Shown here: positions 1 through 7,270 of the stretch, in pieces
Numbering within the stretch: position 1 is the stretch's first letter
Layout: every line of letters begins with the position of its first letter
Source: Bacteroidota bacterium
GTDB lineage: Bacteria; Bacteroidota; Bacteroidia; 2-12-FULL-35-15
Direction of reading: 5' to 3'
Assembly: GCA_023251855.1 (NCBI GenBank)
Contig: JAHEYA010000039.1
Location: forward strand, 1 to 11,231
Length of the DNA: 11,231 bases
The notes under the pieces: model-generated
What the model was told of the DNA's origin: nothing
The model's input: the letters and a program-made list of their open reading frames with translations, nothing else
Databases searched by the model: none
Position numbers and translations under genes: made by a program

Positions 1-186
1 GTGATAAAAGGCAAGACAGGGGAGATGACTGTGAATAGAGTAAAATACAACAGCACCATGCCGCCACAGCCACTTTCTGATGAAGAAGTTGCTTCAGTAC
101 TCACTTATGTTTACAACAGCTTCGGCAATACAGGTGGGGCGGTTACAATTGCGGAAGTTAGAGCAGTAAGGGAAAAAGTGCAATGA
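1..186 (+). CDS. nirK: C-terminal end of a c-type cytochrome domain, probably of copper nitrite reductase NirK (5' end outside window)
   Basis: The frame is open at the left edge and ends with TGA at 184-186, leaving 61 residues. The stretch G-E-M-T-V-N, then N-S-T-M-P-P, then L-S-D-E-E-V-A and a tyrosine-rich helix is the end of a class I cytochrome c fold. Met20 of the fragment, in N-S-T-M-P-P, is placed to be the axial haem ligand. The CxxCH motif would lie upstream, outside the window. In Bacteroidota this tail typically ends copper nitrite reductases that carry a C-terminal haem domain, which reduce nitrite to NO in the periplasm. The nearby narK, moaA and hemerythrin genes fit that reading. 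A stand-alone cytochrome c or another cytochrome fusion would look the same here, so the NirK name is an inference. The GTG at position 1 is an internal Val codon, not a start. Confidence 0.65.
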   Translation: MIKGKTGEMTVNRVKYNSTMPPQPLSDEEVASVLTYVYNSFGNTGGAVTIAEVRAVREKVQ

Positions 187-222
187 CCGGAACTTAATTG
201 AAATATTTGGTTAGTAAAGAGT

Positions 223-237
223 AGGTATCTGCTACCT
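223..237. repeat. Short dyad between the cytochrome/NirK end and hmgA
   Basis: The 107-bp gap between the two genes contains AGGTA-TCTGC-TACCT, a perfect 5-bp inverted repeat with a 5-base spacer. It has no following T-run, so it is not a convincing intrinsic terminator. It could be a weak operator or a small mRNA hairpin upstream of hmgA, or chance. No clear promoter is visible in the gap, although TACTTTG at 254-260 faintly resembles a Bacteroidota -7 element. Confidence 0.2.
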
Positions 238-293
238 CTGGGCGTTATACAAATACTTTGGAATAATTTAAAGTTCATTAAAAACTTATTAAA

Positions 294-1466
294 ATGCCAA
301 TTTATAGATCAATTGGGAAGCTTCCCCAAAAAAGACACATCGTTTTTCGTCAGAAAAACGGCAATTTATACCACGAAGAATTATTCGGAACTGAAGGGTT
401 TTCAGGTACTTCATCATTAGTTTATCATTTGCATCCTCCAACGATGGTGAAAAAAATGGGAAACCCGTATTCGGTCCGGCCGGAAATTGCAATTGAAGAT
501 AATTTAAAAGCGATGAGTTTTCTTGGATTAGAAGTTGCTCCTGAAAGGGATTATATAAAAAGCAGGAAGATACTTTTTGTAAATGATGATATGTCTATTG
601 GAATTTCTTCAGTAACCAAATCCATGAACGAATATTTTTTTAAAAATTCGGATGCTGATGAACTCATTTTTATTCATAAAGGTTCTGGCTCTTTGCACTC
701 AATGTATGGCATTGTTGATTTTGAATATGGCGACTATCTGGTTATTCCACGAGGAACAGTGTATCAAATAAAATTTGCTACAACAGAAAACAAAATGTTA
801 GTTATTGAATCTCATAGTCCTATCCGCACTCCTAAACGTTATCGCAACGAGTTTGGTCAAATGCTTGAACACTCTCCTTTTTGCGAGAGAGATTTTAAAT
901 TTCCTTATTCACTGGAAACACATGATGAATTGGGTGAGTTTGAAGTCCGTATCAAAAAACGTGGTATCATTTATCCTTATTTCTATGAGTCACATCCATT
1001 TGATGTTATTGGCTGGGATGGTTACAGCTATCCGTATGCATTTTCTATATTTAATTTTGAACCCATAACAGGTCGAATACATATGCCCCCTCCTGTTCAT
1101 CAAAATTTTGAAGGAAGGGGCTTTGTGATCTGCTCTTTTGTCCCGCGATTATATGATTATCATCCGGAGGCCATTCCGGCACCTTATCATCACAGCAATA
1201 TTGATTCGGATGAATTACTTTATTATGTTGATGGTGAATTTATGAGCAGAAATAATATCCAAAAAGGACAAATTACCTTACATCCTGCCGGAATACCCCA
1301 TGGGCCACATCCGGGAGCTATTGAACGAAGTATCGGAAAAAAAGAAACAAATGAATTAGCAGTAATGATCGATCCTTTTAATCCTTTGAAAATTACTAAA
1401 GAAGCTTTAAACATTGAGGTAAAGGATTATTTTAAATCCTGGCTTACGAATTCCGTGACTGTTTAA
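294..1466 (+). CDS. hmgA: Homogentisate 1,2-dioxygenase
   Basis: Cytosolic non-haem Fe(II) dioxygenase that opens the ring of homogentisate with O2 to give maleylacetoacetate, in tyrosine and phenylalanine degradation. The 390-residue protein has the family's N-terminal opening (M-P-I-Y-R-S-I-G) and a double cupin layout. The first cupin contains D-E-L-I-F-I-H-K-G near residue 123. The second holds the probable iron site: His300, Glu307 (or Asp306) in H-H-S-N-I-D-S-D-E, and His336 in G-I-P-H-G-P-H-P. It is shorter than the roughly 430-445-residue animal and proteobacterial enzymes, as I recall is usual for the Bacteroidota form. The ATG at 294 follows an A-rich leader without Shine-Dalgarno, normal for this phylum. 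hppD, the preceding pathway step, lies 146 bases downstream on the same strand with a small ORF between, so one transcript is likely. No fumarylacetoacetase or maleylacetoacetate isomerase gene is in the window. Confidence 0.93.
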   Translation: MPIYRSIGKLPQKRHIVFRQKNGNLYHEELFGTEGFSGTSSLVYHLHPPTMVKKMGNPYSVRPEIAIEDNLKAMSFLGLEVAPERDYIKSRKILFVNDDMSIGISSVTKSMNEYFFKNSDADELIFIHKGSGSLHSMYGIVDFEYGDYLVIPRGTVYQIKFATTENKMLVIESHSPIRTPKRYRNEFGQMLEHSPFCERDFKFPYSLETHDELGEFEVRIKKRGIIYPYFYESHPFDVIGWDGYSYPYAFSIFNFEPITGRIHMPPPVHQNFEGRGFVICSFVPRLYDYHPEAIPAPYHHSNIDSDELLYYVDGEFMSRNNIQKGQITLHPAGIPHGPHPGAIERSIGKKETNELAVMIDPFNPLKITKEALNIEVKDYFKSWLTNSVTV

Positions 1467-1481
1467 ATAAAATGAATAACA

Positions 1482-1610
1482 ATGAAAAGATGTTGTGAAG
1501 TAAATAAAAATCAAAAATCAATTTTTGAAAAGATAATTGGTAAAGTATTTTCCATAATCATTATCTCTATTTTTTTATTCGCTTGTTATGAGCAATTCTT
1601 TAAAAAATAA
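1482..1610 (+). CDS. Small 42-residue ORF with a hydrophobic helix and lipobox-like end, between hmgA and hppD
   Basis: ATG at 1482 opens a 42-codon frame ending in TAA at 1608-1610, two bases before the hppD start. The first 20 or so residues are basic and polar (M-K-R-C-C-E-V-N-K-N). They are followed by a strongly hydrophobic stretch (V-F-S-I-I-I-I-S-I-F-L-F-A-C) and a short tail, Y-E-Q-F-F-K-K. L-F-A-C resembles a lipobox, but only nine residues would follow the Cys, so a single-pass membrane peptide is as likely as a lipoprotein. Its end is so close to hppD that translational coupling is possible, and it could serve as a leader ORF for hppD. I recognise no family. AT-rich DNA makes Ile/Phe/Lys-rich ORFs by chance, so it may not be translated. 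Confidence 0.4.
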   Translation: MKRCCEVNKNQKSIFEKIIGKVFSIIIISIFLFACYEQFFKK

Positions 1611-1612
1611 TT

Positions 1613-2770
1613 ATGAAAACAAAAGATCTGACGGAAGTAAAAAATTATAATTACAGTGGTGAAAAGGTTTTTGAAAAAGCAAAAGACTTTTTACCAATTA
1701 ACGGAACAGACTACGTAGAGCTCTATGTGGGTAATGCCAAGCAATCTGCACATTTTTATAAAACTGCTTTCGGGTTTCAGGAGTTAGCATACGCAGGATT
1801 GGAAACAGGTATGCGTGATAAATGTTCATACGTATTGGTACAAGACAGAATTCGATTGGTGCTTACTTCTCCATTTAATCCTGAAAGTGAAATATCACAT
1901 CATCTCCGTATGCATGGTGATGGAGTGAAAGTTATTGCATTATGGGTAGATGATGCACGTTCGGCTTATGCTGAAACGATTAGGCGAGGTGCTGAATCGT
2001 TTTTGGAGCCAAGTGTTGAAGCGGATAAAGACGGAGAAATAGTAAAAGCGGGAATTCACACCTATGGAGAAACAGTACATGTTTTTATTGAGCGAAAAAA
2101 TTACAAAGGAATATTCTTGCCCGGATATGAAAAATGGGAAACAGAATACCGCCCTTCTTCAACAGGATTAAAATACATCGACCACATGGTTGGTAATGTT
2201 GAGTTGGGTGAGATGAATAAATGGGCTGCATTTTATGAGACTGTAATGGGCTTTGCTAATCTGGTAACGTTTGATGATAAAGATATTTCCACTGAATATA
2301 CTGCCTTAATGAGCAAAGTAATGACCAACGGAAATGGCAGAATAAAATTTCCTATCAATGAACCGGCAAAAGGGAAAAAGAAATCGCAGGTGGAAGAGTA
2401 TCTGGATTTTTACAGGGGTCCCGGATGTCAGCATATTGCAGTAGCTACCGATGACATTGTATTTACGGTTTCTGAAATGAGAAAACGAGGAGTAGAATTT
2501 TTATATGTGCCCGGAAGTTATTACGATTCAGTAAAAGATCGTGTAGGTACTATTGAAGAAGATTTGAATGAATTAAAAAAATGGGGAATTATGGTTGACA
2601 AAGATGAAGATGGTTACCTACTTCAAATTTTTACTAAACCGGTGGAAGACAGGCCAACTCTATTTTTCGAGATCATTCAACGTAAGGGAGCTAAATCTTT
2701 TGGTAAAGGAAATTTTCGGGCATTATTCGAATCTATTGAAGCAGAGCAGGCTAGAAGGGGAACACTATAA
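1613..2770 (+). CDS. hppD: 4-hydroxyphenylpyruvate dioxygenase
   Basis: Fe(II) enzyme that converts 4-hydroxyphenylpyruvate and O2 to homogentisate and CO2, the substrate for the upstream HmgA. The 385-residue length is typical. It has two vicinal-oxygen-chelate (glyoxalase-like) domains. The N-terminal one begins around residue 33 (Y-V-E-L-Y-V-G-N). The C-terminal catalytic one begins around residue 186 (K-Y-I-D-H-M-V-G-N-V). The iron triad is visible as His191 (I-D-H-M-V), His274 (G-C-Q-H-I-A) and Glu353 (F-F-E-I-I-Q-R). The substrate-loop signature F-P-I-N-E-P follows residue 245, and the C-terminal gate helix G-K-G-N-F-R-A-L-F-E-S-I-E is intact, so the enzyme should be active. The start ATG lies 2 bases after the small ORF stop. 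The next gene begins 30 bases after its TAA, consistent with an operon. Confidence 0.97.
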   Translation: MKTKDLTEVKNYNYSGEKVFEKAKDFLPINGTDYVELYVGNAKQSAHFYKTAFGFQELAYAGLETGMRDKCSYVLVQDRIRLVLTSPFNPESEISHHLRMHGDGVKVIALWVDDARSAYAETIRRGAESFLEPSVEADKDGEIVKAGIHTYGETVHVFIERKNYKGIFLPGYEKWETEYRPSSTGLKYIDHMVGNVELGEMNKWAAFYETVMGFANLVTFDDKDISTEYTALMSKVMTNGNGRIKFPINEPAKGKKKSQVEEYLDFYRGPGCQHIAVATDDIVFTVSEMRKRGVEFLYVPGSYYDSVKDRVGTIEEDLNELKKWGIMVDKDEDGYLLQIFTKPVEDRPTLFFEIIQRKGAKSFGKGNFRALFESIEAEQARRGTL

Positions 2771-2800
2771 AATATATTTCCAATCCTTAATCTATATATC

Positions 2801-4384
2801 ATGCAAATGAAAAAACTTTACATTGGCTTTCTGTTTATAATAGAAATTTCTTTCATCCGGACAACTACAGCACAGCTTGTTTACAAAGATGTTGCTCCAA
2901 TATTTTATTCGCGATGCACTGGTTGCCACCACGAGGGTCAGCATACACAATCCATGATGAATTTCAGCGAAACATTCCCATGGTCAAGTGCAATTCAACA
3001 TGATTTACAGATGGGCAAAATGCCTGTATGGCCGCCCGATACAACTTATACACGCTTTTTACATGAGCGTTCCATCACTGCTTCAGAAAAAGCTGCTATC
3101 CTTAGTTGGATTGCCGGCGGTTCCGTGATGGGCGATACCACGCAAGCACCACCTGCACCTATCTATTCTCAATACAAGTTATACGGAACTCCGGACTTAA
3201 TTCTGAAAATCCCCACTTTCACGAGCAACGCAGGTTCAACAGATGCGTATGATTGTTTTTCCATACCAACCGGCTTAACACAGGATAGATACTTGCGCGC
3301 GTATGAAATTGTTCCAGGAAATTATTCTGTTGTACATCATGTGGTTGTGAATGTGGATACTGTTGGCAGTTCAACCAATGATTTATCAGGCACTTGTTTT
3401 AATCAGGCAGGCGATATTGGAATTGGCGGTTATGCCCCAGGCTCCCCTCCAACGGTTTTTCCCGGTAAGGCACAACTGAAAGCTGGAATACGCATTAAAG
3501 CAGGATCAAAACTTGTTTTGCAGATACATTATCCCGCAGGCAGCGCAGGAAACATAGACAGCACACAAATTCGTCTCTACTTTTATCCTGCAAACACAAC
3601 TGGTATTCGCAATATTAATAGTTCAGTGCCTTTACAAAACTGGTCTCTTTTTATTCCTGCAAACACCGTTAAAACATGTACTGCAAAATATCCATCCGGA
3701 GGAGGGCTGCCGGTTGCATTGTCTATGTACTCCGCATTTCCGCACAGCCACGGTATCTGCACGAGTATTATAAATTATGCCGACAACGGCACTGATACCA
3801 TCCCGCTCATCCGTCTCAACAAATGGGATTTCAACTGGCAAGGATATTATACTTATCAATATATGAAAAAAATTCCTGCAGGATATACATTGCGTGCCAG
3901 CCATGTGTATGACAATACAACAAATAATCCAAACAATCCGAATCCGGCACTTGTTATTTCGGGACCAAACACAGCCGATGAAATGCTTTTTGATGCTTTC
4001 CAGTGGCTCTATTATTTGCCAGGTGATGAGTATATCGACATTGGGGCATTACTGGCAAACGATTCTCTTCTTATCCCCACAAACTTAAATTCGGTGTCAG
4101 CACTGACGCGAATTAAATCTTTTGCTTATCCAAATCCTTTTGACGAAAAAGTGAGAATAGGATACGAGCTCAGTTCTCCTGCAGAGGTTTCTATTTCTAT
4201 TTATAATATTTATGGAAGTGTAGTGAAGTATTTCTCGAATAAATCGGAAATGGCTGGAGCCAATGACATTGAATGGGACGGAAAAAACAATGCAGGGTCA
4301 CAATTGCCAGCCGGAATTTATTTTTATGCTATCAGAACATGCAAATCCTATAGCATGGGCAAGATGGTGCTGATACAAAAATAA
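2801..4384 (+). CDS. Secreted cytochrome c / copper type II monooxygenase-like protein with T9SS C-terminal sorting domain
   Basis: 527 residues. Residues 1-24 form a signal peptide, with likely cleavage at T-T-A before Q-L-V; Met3 (ATG at 2807, giving M-K-K) is an equally good start. One c-type haem site follows: C39-T-G-C42-H43, with M74 in K-M-P-V-W-P-P-D a likely axial ligand. Residues about 125-410 match the peptidylglycine/dopamine-type copper monooxygenase fold. The ligands appear in the expected order: H179-H180 (V-V-H-H-V-V-V) and H243 (L-Q-I-H-Y) for the first copper, then H315-x-H317 (P-H-S-H-G) and M395 (A-D-E-M-L) for the second. Spacings are close to those of the animal enzyme. 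Residues 443-527 are a type A T9SS sorting domain (Y-P-N-P-F, then W-D-G-K-N, G-I-Y-F-Y), which implies secretion or surface anchoring. The substrate is unknown. The fused haem could supply electrons to the coppers (inference). It sits 30 bp after hppD, but a role in tyrosine breakdown is not shown. Confidence 0.85.
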   Translation: MQMKKLYIGFLFIIEISFIRTTTAQLVYKDVAPIFYSRCTGCHHEGQHTQSMMNFSETFPWSSAIQHDLQMGKMPVWPPDTTYTRFLHERSITASEKAAILSWIAGGSVMGDTTQAPPAPIYSQYKLYGTPDLILKIPTFTSNAGSTDAYDCFSIPTGLTQDRYLRAYEIVPGNYSVVHHVVVNVDTVGSSTNDLSGTCFNQAGDIGIGGYAPGSPPTVFPGKAQLKAGIRIKAGSKLVLQIHYPAGSAGNIDSTQIRLYFYPANTTGIRNINSSVPLQNWSLFIPANTVKTCTAKYPSGGGLPVALSMYSAFPHSHGICTSIINYADNGTDTIPLIRLNKWDFNWQGYYTYQYMKKIPAGYTLRASHVYDNTTNNPNNPNPALVISGPNTADEMLFDAFQWLYYLPGDEYIDIGALLANDSLLIPTNLNSVSALTRIKSFAYPNPFDEKVRIGYELSSPAEVSISIYNIYGSVVKYFSNKSEMAGANDIEWDGKNNAGSQLPAGIYFYAIRTCKSYSMGKMVLIQK

Positions 4385-4445
4385 TTTTTTCGTTATCTCT
4401 TTTTTCAGTTGATGGCACTAGTAAATACTTATTTGAATATTTGAA

Positions 4446-5543
4446 ATGTATATGAAAATGAAAACAATAAAATTTATTTGTAATGACAAACAGAAGCTAT
4501 TTGCAGCCACTGTGAGAAAAAATGTCTTTAAGTATTTTGAAGAAAAAGGAATTTCACAACAAGGAAACGCAAGTATGGTAATAAAAACAATACTCATGCT
4601 GTCTGCTTATATTGTTCCTTTCGTGGTGCTGCTTACTGTTCCTGTGGGTGCATGGTTGGGTTTGTTGCTCACGGTATTAATGGGAATTGGGATGGCAGGT
4701 ACAGGCATGGGTGTGATGCACGATGCTCTCCATGGTTCTTATTCTCGCTGGCAATGGTTAAATAAATTGCTTGGAGGGACAATATATTTGCTCGGAAGCA
4801 ATGTTTTTAATTGGAGAATACAACATAATATTTTGCATCATACTCATACAAATATTCATGGAGTGGACGAAGACATTGCATCAAGAGGTCCCATTCGGTT
4901 GGCCGAACATGCTCCTCTTCGGAAAATTCACCGCTATCAATACATTCATGCTTTTTTCTTTTATGGGCTGATGACTTTTTCTAAACTCACAAAAGATTTT
5001 ACACAATTGTTGAAATACAACAAAGCCGGAATCACCCGCAAACACGGAATGAATCCCACTTTGGAATTTACTAAAATGGTAGTATATAAATTGATTTATC
5101 TTTTTGTGATCATTGGTTTGCCGCTACTGCTAACTGATTTCAAGTGTTGGCAGGTTTTAACGGGGTTCTTTATTATGCACTGGACTACAGGGTGCATTTT
5201 AAGTACAGTCTTTCAAATGGCGCATGTGGTGGAAGGCGCTGAACAGCCAATGCCAAATGAAAAGGGAATTATTGAAAATGATTGGGCAATTCACCAGTTG
5301 GCCACTACATCCGACTTTGGAAGAAACAATTTTTTTCTGAGCTGGTATATTGGCGGACTTAATTTTCAGATTGAACACCATTTGTTTCCTAATATTTGCC
5401 ACATTCATTATCGGCAGCTTTCACCGATTGTGCAACAAACAGCCAAAGAATTTGGTTTAACATATAACCTGAAACCTACTTTTTTTAATGCATTTGCTTC
5501 ACATGTGAAGAGGTTGAAAGAGTTGGGTAGGGAGGGGGTATGA
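4446..5543 (+). CDS. Membrane fatty acid desaturase, front-end (acyl-CoA/acyl-lipid delta-6-like) type
   Basis: Integral-membrane di-iron enzyme of 365 residues that should introduce a double bond into a fatty acyl chain using O2 and reduced electron carriers. All three histidine boxes are present: H92-D-A-L-H96, H127-N-I-L-H131-H132 and Q308-I-E-H311-H312. The Q-x-x-H-H form of the third box, with Gln replacing the first His, marks the front-end/linoleoyl-CoA desaturase-like branch. There is no fused cytochrome b5 domain, so electrons must come from a separate carrier. Hydrophobic segments lie at about 46-66, 68-88, 165-180, 211-229 and 235-257, giving the usual paired hairpins. In-frame ATGs at 4452 and 4458 are possible alternative starts. 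The gene is 61 bp after the copper oxidase gene and converges on moaA with only 7 bp between their stops. Substrate and position specificity cannot be read from the sequence. Confidence 0.88.
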   Translation: MYMKMKTIKFICNDKQKLFAATVRKNVFKYFEEKGISQQGNASMVIKTILMLSAYIVPFVVLLTVPVGAWLGLLLTVLMGIGMAGTGMGVMHDALHGSYSRWQWLNKLLGGTIYLLGSNVFNWRIQHNILHHTHTNIHGVDEDIASRGPIRLAEHAPLRKIHRYQYIHAFFFYGLMTFSKLTKDFTQLLKYNKAGITRKHGMNPTLEFTKMVVYKLIYLFVIIGLPLLLTDFKCWQVLTGFFIMHWTTGCILSTVFQMAHVVEGAEQPMPNEKGIIENDWAIHQLATTSDFGRNNFFLSWYIGGLNFQIEHHLFPNICHIHYRQLSPIVQQTAKEFGLTYNLKPTFFNAFASHVKRLKELGREGV

Positions 5544-5550
5544 CATTATT

Positions 5551-6555
5551 TTATCCGCCAATTGCCAACATAGAGCGGTTTTTACTATGTTCAGTTGGAT
5601 TTGAGAATTGGGCTAAGGTATCCATTCCACCTCTACGGGCTTTTTTGTTCCAAACAGATTCCAGTATCAGCGGACGAATATTTTCTCCATGACGTAAGCT
5701 TGAAAGTAAATCGGTTTCGGAATTTGAAAACAAACAGTTTTTTAATTTTCCATCTGCAGTAAGACGCAATCTGTTGCACGAATCGCAGAAAGGGTTAGTT
5801 ACTGAACTGATCACAGCAAAGGTGCCATTATAGCCTTCTATTTTATAATTTTTTGAGGTATCATTTTTTCCGTCTTCAATGCGTTGAACCTTGTCGAAAT
5901 ACGAGGAGTTAATAACAGTCATCATTTCTTTGTAAGACACTCCTTTCTTCCAGTTCCACTTGTTTCCATCAAAAGGCATAAACTCAATGAATCTGAAATG
6001 CACATTATTTTCTTTGGTAAATTCGATGAAATCAATTACCTCATCATCATTTACTCCTCTCATTATTACTGCATTTAACTTTACATGAAAATTTTGTTTT
6101 ATCAGTAGCTGAATGTTTGACATAATTGAATCAAAATAATTTCTGCGGGTGATCGTATTTAATTTTTCTCTTTGAAGTGAGTCCAGACTTACGTTCACTG
6201 ATTTTAATCCTACTGAAGTAAAAGTGTTGATGAACTTATCAACCAAAATTCCATTGGTAGTAATCGCAAGCTCAACAGGTAATAACGACAGTGCTTCAAT
6301 AATTTCTTTTGCATCATTCCTTACAAGGGGTTCTCCACCGGTAAGTCTAATTTTTTTTACACCTAGATCTACAAATGTTTTTGCAATATCAACCACTTCA
6401 TTTTTTTTCATAAATTCTGAACGTGGACGAAGAGGAATACCTTCAGCAGGCATACAATAAAAACAACGGAGGTTACAACGCTCAGTGAGTGAAATACGCA
6501 GGTAATCATGCTCTCTGCCAAATGAATCAGTAATATTTTTATTTAAATATTCCAT
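5551..6555 (-). CDS. moaA: GTP 3',8-cyclase MoaA (molybdenum cofactor biosynthesis)
   Basis: Cytosolic radical-SAM enzyme that converts GTP to (8S)-3',8-cyclo-7,8-dihydroguanosine 5'-triphosphate, the first step of molybdopterin synthesis. In 334 residues it shows the N-terminal SAM cluster C27-x3-C31-x2-C34 (T-E-R-C-N-L-R-C-F-Y-C) and the SAM-binding L-T-G-G-E-P at 71-76. The second cluster is C257-x2-C260 (C-D-S-C-N-R-L-R-L) with C274 (K-N-C-L-F-S), and the protein ends with the Gly-Gly tail needed for activity (A-I-G-G). All key residues are intact. The start ATG shares one base with the TAA of the upstream hemerythrin gene (TAATG), so translation is probably coupled. No other moa, moe or mob gene lies in the window. 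Next to narK and nirK-like genes, a supply role for a molybdenum nitrate reductase is likely (inference). Confidence 0.97.
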   Translation of the reverse strand: MEYLNKNITDSFGREHDYLRISLTERCNLRCFYCMPAEGIPLRPRSEFMKKNEVVDIAKTFVDLGVKKIRLTGGEPLVRNDAKEIIEALSLLPVELAITTNGILVDKFINTFTSVGLKSVNVSLDSLQREKLNTITRRNYFDSIMSNIQLLIKQNFHVKLNAVIMRGVNDDEVIDFIEFTKENNVHFRFIEFMPFDGNKWNWKKGVSYKEMMTVINSSYFDKVQRIEDGKNDTSKNYKIEGYNGTFAVISSVTNPFCDSCNRLRLTADGKLKNCLFSNSETDLLSSLRHGENIRPLILESVWNKKARRGGMDTLAQFSNPTEHSKNRSMLAIGG

Positions 6556-7223
6556 TAATGTTTATGCATTTGGGTTTCTATTGCATCAAATTCTTCTTTG
6601 GTAAGATATTTTTGTGCAAGAGGGAATAGGGTATAGTCTTCGCGATAAATATGAAGTTTAAGAAGTTCAACTAACTCCCTGGCGTTATCACAGGCTGTGT
6701 CCAACACAAATAACTTTGATCCTTCATCTTTTAATCGTGTTGCGAGACCTAAAAGATTAAACGATAAAGCTCCCAACTGAATAAACTTTACATGGTCATC
6801 TTCCATCACATCTATTGCTGTAACCGGATTTTCACCGGTGCTATGTTCACCTGCTTCCAATAACCTTTTGTTTAAAATAGGGAACAACACTTTTTCTTCC
6901 TGACGATTATGTGCCATCAGATCATCATCAAAATATTTGAAAAATTTTCCAAACAATTCATTTATTTTTTGATCTACCTTATATCCATTGGTTTTGAACT
7001 GTACCAATGCTTTTTCAAATGATTCAATTTGTTCGATTGCTTCTTTATGCTCATCCACAAATGTTTGAAGTGGCTTTTCCATATTTTCAAAAGCCACTTT
7101 TAACTTTCCCGGCTGCTCGTATGCCGATGGAGGATCCATTGGAGTGTGTTCAACTTGTTCCAAACCCTTCTCAACGTTACGTTTTACGGGGTCACTTTTT
7201 GCAAGGTTTTTTAAATCTATCAT
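6555..7223 (-). CDS. Hemerythrin HHE-domain protein
   Basis: 222-residue soluble protein with no signal peptide, probably cytosolic. After a polar N-terminus of about 45 residues comes a four-helix hemerythrin-like domain with the full di-iron ligand pattern: H59 (D-E-H-K-E-A-I), H105-x3-E109 (A-H-N-R-Q-E-E-K), H144 (E-D-D-H-V-K-F) and H191-x3-E195 (L-H-I-Y-R-E-D). Both of the last two H-x-x-x-E helices end in L-F-P, typical of HHE proteins. Such proteins bind or detoxify NO or O2, or repair iron-sulfur centres. It lacks the extra N-terminal ScdA domain of the YtfE/RIC repair proteins, so the exact role is open. It is the first gene of a two-gene unit with moaA, sharing one base at the stop/start. 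A Crp/Fnr-like palindrome lies 48-61 bases before its ATG, which supports control by O2 or NO. Confidence 0.85.
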   Translation of the reverse strand: MIDLKNLAKSDPVKRNVEKGLEQVEHTPMDPPSAYEQPGKLKVAFENMEKPLQTFVDEHKEAIEQIESFEKALVQFKTNGYKVDQKINELFGKFFKYFDDDLMAHNRQEEKVLFPILNKRLLEAGEHSTGENPVTAIDVMEDDHVKFIQLGALSFNLLGLATRLKDEGSKLFVLDTACDNARELVELLKLHIYREDYTLFPLAQKYLTKEEFDAIETQMHKH

Positions 7224-7240
7224 AGCGTTATGTTTTGAAA

Positions 7241-7247
7241 CAAATTA
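7241..7247 (-). promoter_or_regulatory. Possible Bacteroidota -7 element for the hemerythrin-moaA unit
   Basis: On the minus strand this reads TAATTTG, one base shorter than the Bacteroidota -7 consensus TAnnTTTG. It would place the transcription start near 7236, about a dozen bases before the ATG at 7223. The palindrome at 7271-7284 would then be centred near -41, the class II position used by Crp/Fnr activators. No clear -33 TTTG is present, only a T-run, which is compatible with an activator-dependent promoter. Confidence 0.35.
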
Positions 7248-7270
7248 CGGTAGATATGGAGCATAAAAAA

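Noticed and set aside
254..260. TACTTTG as a -7 promoter element for hmgA
   Set aside because: It is one base short of TAnnTTTG and no TTTG lies at the expected distance upstream; such strings are common in this AT-rich DNA.
3632..3904. Minus-strand 90-codon frame inside the copper oxidase gene
   Set aside because: It overlaps the copper-ligand region of a clearly coding gene; its cysteines come from antisense reading and form no known motif.
5544..5550. Bidirectional terminator between the convergent desaturase and moaA genes
   Set aside because: Only 7 bp separate the stops, and I found no GC-rich hairpin with a T-run in or around the gap.
7007..7225. Plus-strand 72-codon frame across the start of the hemerythrin gene
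   Set aside because: It is an antisense shadow of a well-supported hemerythrin coding region and shows no recognisable domain.
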